A DNA stretch of 64,000 nucleotides from CBDATA01 sp965215615 (lineage in GTDB: Bacteria > Acidobacteriota > Vicinamibacteria > Marinacidobacterales > Marinacidobacteraceae), in contig OZ244068.1 in NCBI GenBank assembly GCA_965215615.1, positions 248,001 to 312,000 of the forward strand, read 5' to 3'. The first letter of the stretch is position 1, and every line of letters starts with the position of its first letter. Made by a program: the position numbers and the translations under genes. Shown here piece by piece: positions 33,003-42,004 of the stretch. The notes under the pieces are model-generated. The model made no database searches. It was not told the origin of the DNA and was given only the letters and a program-made list of their open reading frames with translations.

Positions 33003-34212
33003 GGTTCCGGCGATCCGGGGCCGGTACCGCGAAGGCCCGCATGAGATCCCGATTGGCGGCGTAGCCCCGCGACGAGCGGATCACGAGGCCCTCTTCGACC
33101 AGCCAGTTGAGATCCCGGTCGAGCGTCTTGGGGCCGACGGGCGCATAGGCAAGTGCCAGTTGCGCGCTGTGAAGCGGAATCCTCTCCCGGGACACCGGAT
33201 CCGAGGCCGGCGGCAATTCGAGGAGCAACCGGCGACGGCGCACCATGGCCGACGAAGTCTCTTCCTCGTCGAACCGCCGATAGACGAAATCCCGCCATGC
33301 GATCTCGTGATGAACACGGGTCACTTCCCGGCACTGCCCTCGCAGTCCGTCGGCCAGTCCCTGGAGCGCATAGCGCAGGAACCCGATCGGGTCGCCGCGC
33401 CGCTGGTTCGCCTGGCTCGAACGGTCCAGTTCCCGGTAGTAGGCGGTGCGGGTGTCGTTGTAGTGGTTGCTCAGCAGGTGTGCTGACGGAAACGGGAGAA
33501 CGCGAGCCAGCAGCGCCAGCTCGACGAGTCGGGCCGTTCTTCCATTGCCGTCGCCGAAGGGGTGGATCCAGGCGATATGGAGGTGGGCCAGCACGGCCCG
33601 CATCACGCCGGTCGCGACCCGATTGTCCGAATCGGTCCCGAATGCCTCGATCTGCGGCATCTCCTCCAGCCAGCCCCCCATGAGGTCCAGCAGGAATTCG
33701 CAGTCCCCGGCGGGGGCACCCCGGTACCTGCCTACCCCCACGGAGTGCTTGCGAATCACGCCCGGCTCCACCTCGTCTCCGAGCACCTCCTCGAGTCCAT
33801 CGAGAATCCGGCCATTCAGGTGCGCCACGAATTCCGCCGTGATCCGCGGGGTGTCCTGGCGGCGGATGCGCTCCAGAATGTCCTTCGTCGCGTCCACGAC
33901 ATTCCTGACCTCGCGCCCCAGGTATTCCCTGGAGGGCGGAAGATCGAGACCCCCGGCGATCTCGGCCCGTACCTCCTCCTCGCTGAGCGTGTTGCCCTCG
34001 ATCGCAACCGTGGCCTGAACCCCTTTCGCCAGGTACATCCGCGCCGTCTCGTTCGCCACCTTCGGGGGCAACAGCGCACGGGACACGAACTCGCCGAAGC
34101 TGACGATCTGCCCGAGCAGTGCCCAGAACCGCGGATCAGCCTGCCGCAGGTCGAGCTCGAAGCGAATCCAGGGGTGAGACCGAAGATATTCCCGCTCGCT
34201 CGGGCCGTTCAT
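32995..34212 (-). CDS. Fic-domain protein (AMPylase/nucleotide transferase-like)
   Basis: 405 residues from ATG 34212. The Fic catalytic loop HPFGDGNGRTAR spans residues 217-228 and matches HxFx(D/E)GNGRxxR in full. The autoinhibitory helix motif TVAIEGN (T68-E72-G73) fits the (S/T)xxxE(G/N) rule and sits ahead of the Fic core, so this is a class II, self-inhibited Fic. A C-terminal winged-helix-like segment (TLDRDLNWLVEEGLVIRSSRGYAAN) suggests a DNA-binding end, as in transcription-regulator-type Fic proteins. Lies next to a VapBC pair; no separate antitoxin is needed because the inhibitory helix is in cis. Confidence 0.9.
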   Translation of the reverse strand: MNGPSEREYLRSHPWIRFELDLRQADPRFWALLGQIVSFGEFVSRALLPPKVANETARMYLAKGVQATVAIEGNTLSEEEVRAEIAGGLDLPPSREYLGREVRNVVDATKDILERIRRQDTPRITAEFVAHLNGRILDGLEEVLGDEVEPGVIRKHSVGVGRYRGAPAGDCEFLLDLMGGWLEEMPQIEAFGTDSDNRVATGVMRAVLAHLHIAWIHPFGDGNGRTARLVELALLARVLPFPSAHLLSNHYNDTRTAYYRELDRSSQANQRRGDPIGFLRYALQGLADGLRGQCREVTRVHHEIAWRDFVYRRFDEEETSSAMVRRRRLLLELPPASDPVSRERIPLHSAQLALAYAPVGPKTLDRDLNWLVEEGLVIRSSRGYAANRDLMRAFAVPAPDRRNLR

Positions 34213-34322
34213 GGCCGTCAATGTATCTCTCAGGGTATCTCGCTGTCCCGCATGATGTCCTTGAAAGTGTCCTTCATGTTGTCCGGCTTCGCGCGACCTT
34301 CCCGCGCCTGGGCACCCGGTTG

Positions 34323-34754
34323 TCAGAACTCTGCCGGGAGCACCTCGAAGCCGAGCGCGACGGCGTTCTCCCGGACCCGCCGGTCCAGTGTCAACACGGC
34401 GAGATCCGGGTGGATCTCGCGCAACCGGAGCGCCGTGGCCAGATGAATCGCGTCGAGAGCCCGAATCCACTCATTCGGAAATGGCCCGCGGGCGATGTCC
34501 ACGATGCGCGGCGTGATGGCGTGCACCGACCAATGAGCAGCTCGGCTGGCAAGAAGCGCCCGCAGTCCTGAAATCTGACTCAGGGAGATGCGGCTCGTCG
34601 CCGCCGCGCGATGAAGCGCCCGATCCCCTTCGAGCAGAGTCAGATCGGAAGAAAAAACGTGTTCCGCGTTCCTGAGAGCCTGCTGCCCGGATCTACCCAT
34701 CTCTTCACCAAGCAGCCAGCCGACCACGGCGCTCGTTTCCGCATAGAGATTCAT
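34323..34754 (-). CDS. vapC: PIN-domain toxin, VapC type
   Basis: 143 residues. PIN acidic residues are visible as E6 in NLYAETSAVVGWLL (aspartate in most VapC), E in LTLLEGDRAL, D in ALDAIHLATAL and D in VLTLDRRVREN. Probably a Mg-dependent RNase. Its ATG overlaps the stop of the antitoxin gene (ATGA), the normal vapBC arrangement. The replacement of the first Asp by Glu is tolerated in some PIN proteins. Confidence 0.87.
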   Translation of the reverse strand: MNLYAETSAVVGWLLGEEMGRSGQQALRNAEHVFSSDLTLLEGDRALHRAAATSRISLSQISGLRALLASRAAHWSVHAITPRIVDIARGPFPNEWIRALDAIHLATALRLREIHPDLAVLTLDRRVRENAVALGFEVLPAEF

Positions 34755-35038
34755 CGGTCACCGCGAACTTCGTCCATCAGGGCCGCCACTTCCTCGTCGG
34801 ACATGAGGCCCGGCGGAGACGGATAGAGGTCCGGCCGATTCGGTTTGCCCACCCGGATCTCTCCTGCACGGGCAAGATGGCGAAGTGACTCTTCGGCGGT
34901 TTCGGCTTCGGCATCGGGCGGCACGAGGCGGGCCACCACAACTCCGCGGTTCGTCACGGTCACCCGCTCCCCGGATTGGACCATCCGGACGTATTCGCTC
35001 AAGCGATTCTTGAGTTCCCGAATCCCGACTGTCTTCAT
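34751..35038 (-). CDS. vapB: VapB/Phd-like antitoxin
   Basis: 95 residues. MKTVGIRELKNRLSEYVRMVQSGERVTVTNRGVVVARLVP is the Phd/YefM DNA-binding dimer fold, and the C-terminal acidic helix (PGLMSDEEVAALMDEVRGDR) is the toxin-binding part. ATG 35038. First gene of the pair. A six-base inverted repeat 10 bases upstream is its likely operator. Confidence 0.88.
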   Translation of the reverse strand: MKTVGIRELKNRLSEYVRMVQSGERVTVTNRGVVVARLVPPDAEAETAEESLRHLARAGEIRVGKPNRPDLYPSPPGLMSDEEVAALMDEVRGDR

Positions 35039-35047
35039 CCATTCATC

Positions 35048-35065
35048 GTAGCCTCATGTGGCTAC
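35048..35065. promoter_or_regulatory. Inverted repeat upstream of vapB, likely operator
   Basis: GTAGCC, a six-base gap TCATGT, then GGCTAC: perfect arms, ending 10 bases before the vapB start codon. Autoregulation by antitoxin binding is usual for vapBC, so operator use is the simplest reading. Confidence 0.45.
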
Positions 35066-35139
35066 ATTTCCCGGGTTTCCTGACGGGGGTACCCTTCGCG
35101 ATGCGGGTCTGATCGGGCCGGCAAAGGAGACAGGCGACC

Positions 35140-36279
35140 ATGGCGGAATGGCTGGGCATGGGACATCTGTTCGAGCTCACGCGGGCCGAGGCGATCGCGG
35201 GGTTCTTCACGCCGCTCGTGGTGTTCGCGGCCTTCCTCGTCGTTCAGCTCGTCCTGCCGGGAAGATGGGTCCCCGGATACGTCATCGTCGAAAAGACCGG
35301 AAAACCGCGCCAGTACCGACTGAACGGCATCCTGGTGTTCTCCGTCATGCTGGCCGTGTGGGCTTTCGAGCTCACCGGGATGCCACGGGACTGGTTCTAC
35401 CGGTCGTCGATCTACGCAGTCGCCGGCGGAACCCTGTACGCCTTCCTCTTCACCTGCATCGCGGTGTTCAGCCAGCCGGAGGGCAAGGTCGAGAACCGGT
35501 TTCTGGCCTGGTGGTTCGGGCGGGCGCAGGAGATCCAGCTCTTCGGCGGCCGGCTCGACATCAAGATGTACTTCTACGTGGTCGGCGGGACCATGCTGGC
35601 GCTGAACGCGCTGTCCGGTGCCGCCTGGCACTACCAACGCTTCGGCGAGAACGCGAACCCGGGAATCTTCCTGTACGCCGCCTTCTTCACCTTCTACATC
35701 CTCGACTACATGGTGTTCGAGCGCGTCCAGCTCTACACCTACGACCTGATCCACGAAAACATGGGCTTCAAGCTCTTCTGGGGCGGCCTCATCGTGTATG
35801 GGTGGATGTTCACCCTGCCTCTCTGGGGTCTGGCCGCTCTCCCCGACCCCGGCATCTCCGGCCCCTTGCGGAGCCTCTGGCTCTACGGAACGCCGCTGCT
35901 CTTCCTGTTCGGCTGGGGCATCTCCCGCGGCGCGAACCTCCAAAAGTACACCTTCAAGCGCTGGCCGGACCGCAAGTTCCTCGGGATCATCGAGCCGAAG
36001 TACATCCAGGCCGGCGAGCGCAAGATCCTCCACAGCGGCCTCTGGGGTGTCGCCCGCCATTTCAACTACATGGGCGAGGGACTCCTTGGCCTGTCCATCG
36101 GGCTCGTCTTCGGCCATTTCACGAACCTGTGGGCCTGGACCTACTTCGTCTTCGTCGTCTCGATGTTCACCTACCGGCAGGTGGACGACGACCGGCACTG
36201 CGCCGCGAAATACGGTGCCGGGAAGTGGGCCGAGTACAAGGCCCGCGTCCCCTACCGGATCGTCCCCGGCATCTACTGA
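35140..36279 (+). CDS. Sterol C14/C24-reductase-family (ERG4/ERG24) membrane enzyme
   Basis: 379 residues with around eight to nine membrane spans. The C-terminal region has both signatures of the ERG4/ERG24 family: LHSGLWGVARHFNYMGEGLLGLS (the LLxSGWWGxxRHxNYxGD site) and DDDRHCAAKYGAGKWAEYKARVPYRIVPGIY. These enzymes use NADPH to reduce sterol double bonds. A related branch, isoprenylcysteine methyltransferase-like proteins, shares the tail but not the first signature. No sterol cyclase gene is in the window, so substrate may be another polycyclic isoprenoid. ATG 35140 follows AAAGGAG. It precedes the ccm genes by only 28 bases. Confidence 0.8.
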   Translation: MAEWLGMGHLFELTRAEAIAGFFTPLVVFAAFLVVQLVLPGRWVPGYVIVEKTGKPRQYRLNGILVFSVMLAVWAFELTGMPRDWFYRSSIYAVAGGTLYAFLFTCIAVFSQPEGKVENRFLAWWFGRAQEIQLFGGRLDIKMYFYVVGGTMLALNALSGAAWHYQRFGENANPGIFLYAAFFTFYILDYMVFERVQLYTYDLIHENMGFKLFWGGLIVYGWMFTLPLWGLAALPDPGISGPLRSLWLYGTPLLFLFGWGISRGANLQKYTFKRWPDRKFLGIIEPKYIQAGERKILHSGLWGVARHFNYMGEGLLGLSIGLVFGHFTNLWAWTYFVFVVSMFTYRQVDDDRHCAAKYGAGKWAEYKARVPYRIVPGIY

Positions 36280-36307
36280 CCGGCCCGGTGGTAACATCCA
36301 CCCGGTC

Positions 36308-36730
36308 ATGGCGGTTCGCAAGGTCAGGTTCTTCGCGGGTGGGGGGCTCTTTCTCATCGCAGTCGCCGGCTTGCTGCTGACCGGCTTCGAGGAGGGCAAG
36401 GCCTACTACCGGACGGTCGGCGAGCTCGAAGCGATGGGCCCCGAGGCCGAGGGAATCCGCCTCCGGGTGGCGGGCGATGTCGTCCCCGGAACCATCAAGC
36501 CGAAAAACGAGGGCCGGGTCGCTTTCGAGATCGAGCACGAAGGCTCGCGGATCTCGATCCTCTACACCGGGCGCGAGCCGCTGCCGGACACGCTGGTGGA
36601 TCGGGCGCAGGCGGTCGCCGAGGGACATCTCCTGCCCGATGGATCCTTCGAAGCCTCCCACGTCCAGGCAAAGTGCGCCTCCAAGTACGACGCCGCCTAT
36701 TCGGAGGCCACCACCGCCGCCGCACCCTGA
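36308..36730 (+). CDS. ccmE: Cytochrome c maturation heme chaperone CcmE, CxxxY variant
   Basis: 140 residues. One N-terminal span (FFAGGGLFLIAVAGLLLTGF) then an OB-fold (GIRLRVAGDVVPGTIKPKNEGRVAFEIEHEGSRISILYTGREPLPDTL). The heme-binding site usually reads HxxxY; here it is AKCASKYDA, with Cys123 and Tyr127 (CxxxY), a variant known from archaea and some sulfate reducers. Carries heme covalently to CcmF. ATG 36308, directly after the sterol-reductase-like gene. Confidence 0.85.
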   Translation: MAVRKVRFFAGGGLFLIAVAGLLLTGFEEGKAYYRTVGELEAMGPEAEGIRLRVAGDVVPGTIKPKNEGRVAFEIEHEGSRISILYTGREPLPDTLVDRAQAVAEGHLLPDGSFEASHVQAKCASKYDAAYSEATTAAAP

Positions 36731-36791
36731 TCCCTCTTCCTGATCCTGCTCTGGCCTCCATGAGCAGTGGGTGTCGCGAGAGCTGCTGAAC

Positions 36792-38795
36792 ATGCACCAC
36801 CTCGGCAATTTCTCGCTGATCGCGGTCCTGGTGCTTACCGCTTACGCCGGCATTGCCGCCCTGTTCGCCGCCCGGAAGCGCTCGACACCCCTGCTCGAAA
36901 GCGCCCGGCGGGCATTTCTCGGTGCGGCCGGGTTCTCGGCGCTCTCGATCCTCGCCCTGCTCGCGCTGTTCCTGGCTGACGACTTCCGCTTCCGTTACGT
37001 GGCGAGCTATTCGTCGGCGGCGCTCCCGATTCCCTACAAGATCTCGGCGCTTTGGGCCGGGAACGACGGCTCGTTGCTGCTCTGGACCTTCCTGATGCTC
37101 GCCTTCGCAGCCGCCTCGGTTCTCCGCCATCGCCGCGACGCGCTGATGCCCCAGGTCATCGCGACGCTGTCCGTCCTCGTCCTCTTCTTCGCGGGGATGA
37201 ACTACTTCGTGAGCAACCCGTTCGGCCAGCTCGCCGAGATCACCGCCACCGGCCCGATCCCGTTCCTCCCCGCCGACGGAAACGGCCTGAACCCGCTGCT
37301 CCAGCACCCGATCATGGCGATCCACCCGCCCATCCTCTACGTGGGATACGTGGGGTTCGTGGTGCCGTTCGCCTTCCTGATCGCGGCGCTCTGGACAAGG
37401 CGGCTGGATGCCGCCTGGATCGCCACCACCCGCCGCTGGACGCTGGTCGCCTGGTTCTTCCTCGGCAGCGGAATCCTGCTCGGCGGCCGCTGGGCCTACG
37501 TGGAGCTCGGCTGGGGCGGCTACTGGGGCTGGGATCCGGTCGAGAACGCGGCGCTCATGCCGTGGCTCACCGGAACCGCCTTCCTGCACTCGGTGATGAT
37601 CCAGGAGCGGAAGGGGATGCTCAAGATCTGGAACGCCGGGCTGCTGATGGCCACCTACCTGCTCTGCGTCTTCGGCACCTTCCTGACGAGGAGCGGCATC
37701 GTCTCCTCCGTCCACGCTTTCGCGGCATCCGAGTTCGCGTGGCTCTTCCTCGGCTTTTTGGTGATCGTCACCCTCTCCTCCGGAACGCTGCTGCTCACCC
37801 GGCTCAAGGATCTCAAGACCGAGAACGAACTGGAATCGGTGGTCTCCCGTGAATCCGGCTTCCTGTTCAACAACCTGCTGCTGCTCGCCGCCTGCTTCGC
37901 GGTGCTCTGGGGGACGATGTTCCCGGTGCTTTCCGAAGCGATCCAGGGGGAGCAGATCACGGTGGGCGCGCCCTTCTTCAACCGGGTGAACATCCCGCTC
38001 GGCATCGCGCTCCTGCTGATGACCGGGGTCGGGCCGCTGCTCGCCTGGCGCCGCTCCTCGGTGGACAGCCTCAAGCGGAATTTCGCCCTCCCCACCGCCG
38101 CCGGCCTGCTCACCGGCATCGCCTTGCCGCTCATCGGGATGCGCCATCCCTACGCGATCCTCTGTTTCGCGTTCTCGGCGTTCGTGGTGGTGACCATCGC
38201 GATGGAGTTCCACCGGGGGGTCCGGGCGAGGCGTGCCCACCGCGAGACCGGCTACCTGAGCGCGCTCTCCGATCTGATCCAGCGCAACAACCGCCGCTAC
38301 GGCGGCTATGTGGTCCACTTCGGTATCGTGTTGCTCTTCATCGGGTTCGCCGGAAACGCCTTCAACGAAGACGTGATCGCTGACCTGAACCCGGGCGAAA
38401 GCGTCTCGGTCGGGCCGTGGACGGCCACTCTGAACGACCTCCCCGGCGGCGAAACTCCGGTCCATGACTGGCTCGGTGCCAATCTGATCCTCGCGAAGCA
38501 CGGCGAACCGGTGGGCATGTACCAGCCGCGCCGCCAACTGGACAAGGCCACCGGTCAAGCGACCTCTGAAGTGCGCCGCCACGCCACCTTCCGGGAAGAC
38601 ATGTACCTCGTCTTCTCCGGGATGACCGATGACGGGCGCGCCACCATCCACGTCTATCGAAACCCGCTGGTGCGATGGGTGTGGCTCGGAGGGCTCGTCA
38701 TGTTCCTCGGCACCATCCTGACCCTGCTTCCCGGCCGGAGGGAAACCCGGGCGGCCCGACTCGCACCGGCGGACCCCGGCATGGAGGCGGCATGA
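36792..38795 (+). CDS. ccmF: Cytochrome c heme lyase subunit CcmF
   Basis: 667 residues from ATG 36792 (MHHLGNFSL, matching the family start; a GTG seven codons earlier is possible). Heme-handling WWD motif WGGYWGWDPVENAALMPWL at residues about 240-258, with conserved PILYVGYVG and FLTRSGIVSSVHAF. About 14 spans. Joins heme from CcmE to apocytochrome c. Its stop overlaps ccmH as ATGA. Confidence 0.95.
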   Translation: MHHLGNFSLIAVLVLTAYAGIAALFAARKRSTPLLESARRAFLGAAGFSALSILALLALFLADDFRFRYVASYSSAALPIPYKISALWAGNDGSLLLWTFLMLAFAAASVLRHRRDALMPQVIATLSVLVLFFAGMNYFVSNPFGQLAEITATGPIPFLPADGNGLNPLLQHPIMAIHPPILYVGYVGFVVPFAFLIAALWTRRLDAAWIATTRRWTLVAWFFLGSGILLGGRWAYVELGWGGYWGWDPVENAALMPWLTGTAFLHSVMIQERKGMLKIWNAGLLMATYLLCVFGTFLTRSGIVSSVHAFAASEFAWLFLGFLVIVTLSSGTLLLTRLKDLKTENELESVVSRESGFLFNNLLLLAACFAVLWGTMFPVLSEAIQGEQITVGAPFFNRVNIPLGIALLLMTGVGPLLAWRRSSVDSLKRNFALPTAAGLLTGIALPLIGMRHPYAILCFAFSAFVVVTIAMEFHRGVRARRAHRETGYLSALSDLIQRNNRRYGGYVVHFGIVLLFIGFAGNAFNEDVIADLNPGESVSVGPWTATLNDLPGGETPVHDWLGANLILAKHGEPVGMYQPRRQLDKATGQATSEVRRHATFREDMYLVFSGMTDDGRATIHVYRNPLVRWVWLGGLVMFLGTILTLLPGRRETRAARLAPADPGMEAA

Positions 38796-39268
38796 ATCGC
38801 AAGCGGATCCTTCTTCTGGCCCTCGCGTTTTCCGGCGGGCAGATCCTCGCCCAGGAGCGCTACAACTCGGCGGATTACCAGGAAGTCACCGGCGCGATGG
38901 TCTGCCAGTGCGGCGGCTGCAACGCCCGGGTTTCCGAGTGCGCGATGGATCGCTGTCCTTCCTCGGAGCCGATTCGCGAGGAAGTAGCCGGCCGGCTCCA
39001 GGCGGGCGAATCGGTGGAATCCATCCTGGCGGCGTTCACCGAGCGTTACGGGCTGCGGATCCTGGCCGCGCCGCCGGCCTCCGGCTTCCACCTCTCGGTC
39101 TGGATCCTCCCGTTCGTCGCGCTGGGCCTCGGCGGCCTGCTCGCGGTCCGGGTGCTGGGACGCTGGAAGCAGACCTCGGCCGCTGTCGCCGGAAACGCGC
39201 CCGAGCCGCCGTCGCCGGAAATGCGCGCCCGGATCGAGCGGGATCTGGACCAGATCCGCAACGCCTGA
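38792..39268 (+). CDS. ccmH: Cytochrome c maturation thiol protein CcmH
   Basis: 158 residues. Signal-like N-terminus, then VCQCGGCNARVSECAMDRC, where C40xxC43 takes the place of the usual LRCxxC site and more cysteines follow; AGESVESILAAFTERYGLRIL and a C-terminal span (VWILPFVALGLGGLLAV) match CcmH. Reduces apocytochrome thiols for heme attachment. ATG 38792 overlaps the ccmF stop. Confidence 0.85.
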   Translation: MNRKRILLLALAFSGGQILAQERYNSADYQEVTGAMVCQCGGCNARVSECAMDRCPSSEPIREEVAGRLQAGESVESILAAFTERYGLRILAAPPASGFHLSVWILPFVALGLGGLLAVRVLGRWKQTSAAVAGNAPEPPSPEMRARIERDLDQIRNA

Positions 39269-39271
39269 CGG

Positions 39272-39562
39272 TTGATCCTGACCCTGCTCGGCGTGCTGGC
39301 CACCGCCGCGACCCTGTTCGTGCTGCAGCCGGTTTTTCGGGGTCGGGAGTCTTCCGCCGCCGCTCCCGAAACTCCAGCCGATCGGGAGCGACTCCGGCTC
39401 CACGAAAAACGCGACCAGTTGCTCCTCGGCCTCGCGGAGCTGGATTTCGAGCGCGATGCCGGGAAACTGGCGGGCAAGGAGCACGAGGAAACCCGCAGCC
39501 GGCTGCTGGCGGAGGCCGCCCGGGTCACCGCCCGGCTCGACGAACTGGACGGGAACCGTTGA
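39272..39562 (+). CDS. Small CcmI-N-terminal-like membrane protein
   Basis: 96 residues from TTG 39272. One span (LTLLGVLATAATLFVLQPVF) followed by a coiled-coil (LRLHEKRDQLLLGLAELDFERDAGKLAGKEHEETRSRLLAEAARVTARLDEL). This is the N-terminal pattern of CcmI/CycH without its TPR part. Four bases after ccmH; the stop overlaps the next start as TTGA. Confidence 0.7.
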   Translation: MILTLLGVLATAATLFVLQPVFRGRESSAAAPETPADRERLRLHEKRDQLLLGLAELDFERDAGKLAGKEHEETRSRLLAEAARVTARLDELDGNR

Positions 39563-40629
39563 ACCGCACGCTTCCCGCGGCACTTGCGCTCCTCGGCCTC
39601 GCCGCGACGGCGGCCGCCGGGCCGGTCCGGGTCACCCTCCGTAACGGCACCACCGGCGGGCCGGGATCGGCCGAACTCCTCACCCTCTACCGGCTTCAGG
39701 AGGGCATGGAGCCGGTCGCGACTCTCGAGAATCCGGGTGCCGAAGCATTGCTCGACGGCCCCGACACCGGTGGGGCCCAGCCCTTCCTGATCCAGGCGAC
39801 CTTCGGCGGCGTCAACTACAACCAGCCGATCCGCCTGGCGCCGGACGGGTCGGGGGAAGCGACCCTCACGGTGTTCGACGCGTTCTCGGAGTGGGATGAC
39901 GAGGCCATCGCGCTCACCACCTGGCGGGTGCTCTACCGGCGCGCCCCCGGCGGGGAACGCCTTCGGGTGGACCACATCCTGCTGGTCAGCAACCAGACGA
40001 ACCCGCCGCGAACCTTCCGTGACTCCGAGGAATCCTTCCGGATGCTCGTTCCTCCGGAAGGAGTCCGCATCGGCTTTCCCGAAATGAGCGCAACCGGCGA
40101 GACCGGGATGCCGGTTCCCCAGAGCCTCTTCCCGGTGGAAGACGGCGGCGGTTTCGCCTCCCGGACCAGCTTCAAGCCGGGAGAGACCGAGATCGTCTTT
40201 TCCTACGAGGTGGATTACGCCGAGGCGCGCCATGAAGTGAGCCTGCTCGCACCGCGCTCGAGCCCCGAAGTCCTGCTGCTGGCTTCGCCCGAAGACATCA
40301 CCCTGACCCTCCCGGAAGATGCTCCCGCTGGCTGGTCGCTGCTTGGGCCGGACTCTTCGGCCGGGCTGACTGCGGCGCGCAAATTCGGTGTTCTGGCCGG
40401 CGAGCCGGTGCGGATGGTGCTGAGCGGCGGCTCGGTTCCCCCACCGGCGGGCGGAAACCCGGCCCTGCCCCCGGTGGCCGAGCCGGGCGAAGGCGGGAAT
40501 CCGGTCGGGACGATTGGTCTGCTTCCCGATCCCTCCCGCCGCACCCACTGGATTCTCGGGATGCTGATGGCCGCAGCGCTCGCCTTCGGTCTGCTGCATC
40601 GGGTTTTCTCGGGCACCGAAGGCCCGTGA
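39559..40629 (+). CDS. Unrecognised exported protein with C-terminal membrane span, in the ccm operon
   Basis: 356 residues from TTG 39559. Signal peptide (LPAALALLGLAATAAAGPVRVTL), a beta-rich middle with repeated strand patterns (GSAELLTLYRLQEGMEPVATLENPG, VVDYAEARHEVSLLAP-like), a proline-rich linker and a C-terminal span (WILGMLMAAALAFGLLH). No motif I can name. Overlap with both neighbours implies it is part of cytochrome c maturation or its regulation; I infer a periplasmic domain. Confidence 0.75.
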   Translation: MNRTLPAALALLGLAATAAAGPVRVTLRNGTTGGPGSAELLTLYRLQEGMEPVATLENPGAEALLDGPDTGGAQPFLIQATFGGVNYNQPIRLAPDGSGEATLTVFDAFSEWDDEAIALTTWRVLYRRAPGGERLRVDHILLVSNQTNPPRTFRDSEESFRMLVPPEGVRIGFPEMSATGETGMPVPQSLFPVEDGGGFASRTSFKPGETEIVFSYEVDYAEARHEVSLLAPRSSPEVLLLASPEDITLTLPEDAPAGWSLLGPDSSAGLTAARKFGVLAGEPVRMVLSGGSVPPPAGGNPALPPVAEPGEGGNPVGTIGLLPDPSRRTHWILGMLMAAALAFGLLHRVFSGTEGP

Positions 40630-41324
40630 CTCCGGCCGCGTTCGAAGCGGACCGGCTGGTCAAGCGGTACCGGCACGTCCCGGTTCTGAACGGAATCGGG
40701 TTCCGGTTGGAGAGCGGGGAAGCCGTCTGCCTTTTGGGGCCGAACGGCGCGGGCAAGACCACCCTGCTGCGGATCGCCGCCACCCTGCTGCGTCCGAGCT
40801 CCGGCGAGATCCGGTACGGAGGCGTTCCGGGGGCGCGGGCGGTTCCCGGAGTGAGAGGGCGGATCGGGTTCGCGTCGCACCAGTCGCTCCTCTATCCCGA
40901 ACTCACCGTCGCGGAGAACCTGCGGTTCCACGCCCGCCTGCACCGCGTCCGGCCCGACCTCGGGGAATTGCTCGAGACCCACGGCCTCTCCCACGTGAAG
41001 GACACCCCGGCCCGGTTGCTCTCGCGCGGCACCGCCCAGCGGGCCACCTTGGCGCGGGCGCTCCTCCATGAGCCTGACCTGCTGCTCCTCGACGAGCCAT
41101 TCGCCGGGCTCGACGGTGCCTCCCGCGAGCGGCTCGCCGGGAAAATTCGCGCGGCGCGGGAGCGAGGGGTCTCGCTCGCGCTCGCGACCCACGATGTTTC
41201 TCGCGGGCTCGAACTCACGGACCGCGCCGTCGTTCTCCACCGCGGCCGGATCACGCTCGACCGGTCGGCTGCGGACGGGTCCTCAATTCGCGAAGCCTAC
41301 GACCGGGCTACCGGAAACGCATGA
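40626..41324 (+). CDS. ccmA: Heme exporter ATPase CcmA
   Basis: 232 residues. Walker A GPNGAGKTTLLR, signature LLSRGTAQRATLARAL (LSxGxxQ with R for one position), Walker B LLLLDEPFAGLD, H-loop ATHDVSRGLELTDR. Powers the CcmAB-linked release of holo-CcmE. GTG 40626 overlaps the preceding stop; the stop overlaps ccmB as ATGA. Confidence 0.92.
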   Translation: MTPAAFEADRLVKRYRHVPVLNGIGFRLESGEAVCLLGPNGAGKTTLLRIAATLLRPSSGEIRYGGVPGARAVPGVRGRIGFASHQSLLYPELTVAENLRFHARLHRVRPDLGELLETHGLSHVKDTPARLLSRGTAQRATLARALLHEPDLLLLDEPFAGLDGASRERLAGKIRAARERGVSLALATHDVSRGLELTDRAVVLHRGRITLDRSAADGSSIREAYDRATGNA

Positions 41325-42004
41325 GCTCGCTCCGCGCCGCCTGGCGGATCGCCGGCAAGGATCTGCTCGGCGAAATCCGCTCCCGCGAGCGGGTTCCGGC
41401 GATGCTTCTTTTCGCGTCGCTCGTCCTGCTGGTGATGCACTTCGCGGTGGGGCTCGATTCGGCGGCAGGAAAAGAACTCGCTCCCGGAGTGCTCCAGGTG
41501 GCGCTGCTTTTCGCCGGGACACTCGGGCTCTACCGGAGCTTCGCCTCCGAGACCGATGCCATGGCGCTCCACGGACTCATGCTGGCACCCGCCGACCGGG
41601 TGGCGATCTATCTCGGCAAGGTGGTCTCGGGAACCTTGCTGCTGGTCCTCGTCCAGATACCGATCGTCGTCATCTATTCGACCCTCTTCGGAGTGAACCT
41701 TTTGGGGGACGCCGGCGTATCCGGTTTCCTGACGCTCGGTTTTCTTCTTCTATGCGGCGCGCTCGGCTTCATGGCGCTCGGAGTGACGGTCGCCGCCGTC
41801 TCGGCCGCGACGCCGGCGCGCGAGGTGCTTCTGCCCCTGTTGCTCTTCCCGCTCAGCGCTCCGCTCCTGATCGCCGGTGTCTCGGGCCTCCGGGCCATCT
41901 CGCTCGGCGAGAGCGTCGCCGATGCCGCGCAGTTCCTGCTGCTCGCCACTCTCGCCTTCCTCTCGGTTTCATGGCTGGTCTTCGAGTTCGCGCTGGAGGA
42001 GTAG
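41321..42004 (+). CDS. ccmB: Heme exporter permease CcmB
   Basis: 227 residues with six spans; the segment WRIAGKDLLGEIRSRERVPAMLLFASLVLLVMHF is the family N-terminus. Partner of CcmA. The last 34 bases overlap the start of the following gene. Confidence 0.9.
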   Translation: MSSLRAAWRIAGKDLLGEIRSRERVPAMLLFASLVLLVMHFAVGLDSAAGKELAPGVLQVALLFAGTLGLYRSFASETDAMALHGLMLAPADRVAIYLGKVVSGTLLLVLVQIPIVVIYSTLFGVNLLGDAGVSGFLTLGFLLLCGALGFMALGVTVAAVSAATPAREVLLPLLLFPLSAPLLIAGVSGLRAISLGESVADAAQFLLLATLAFLSVSWLVFEFALEE

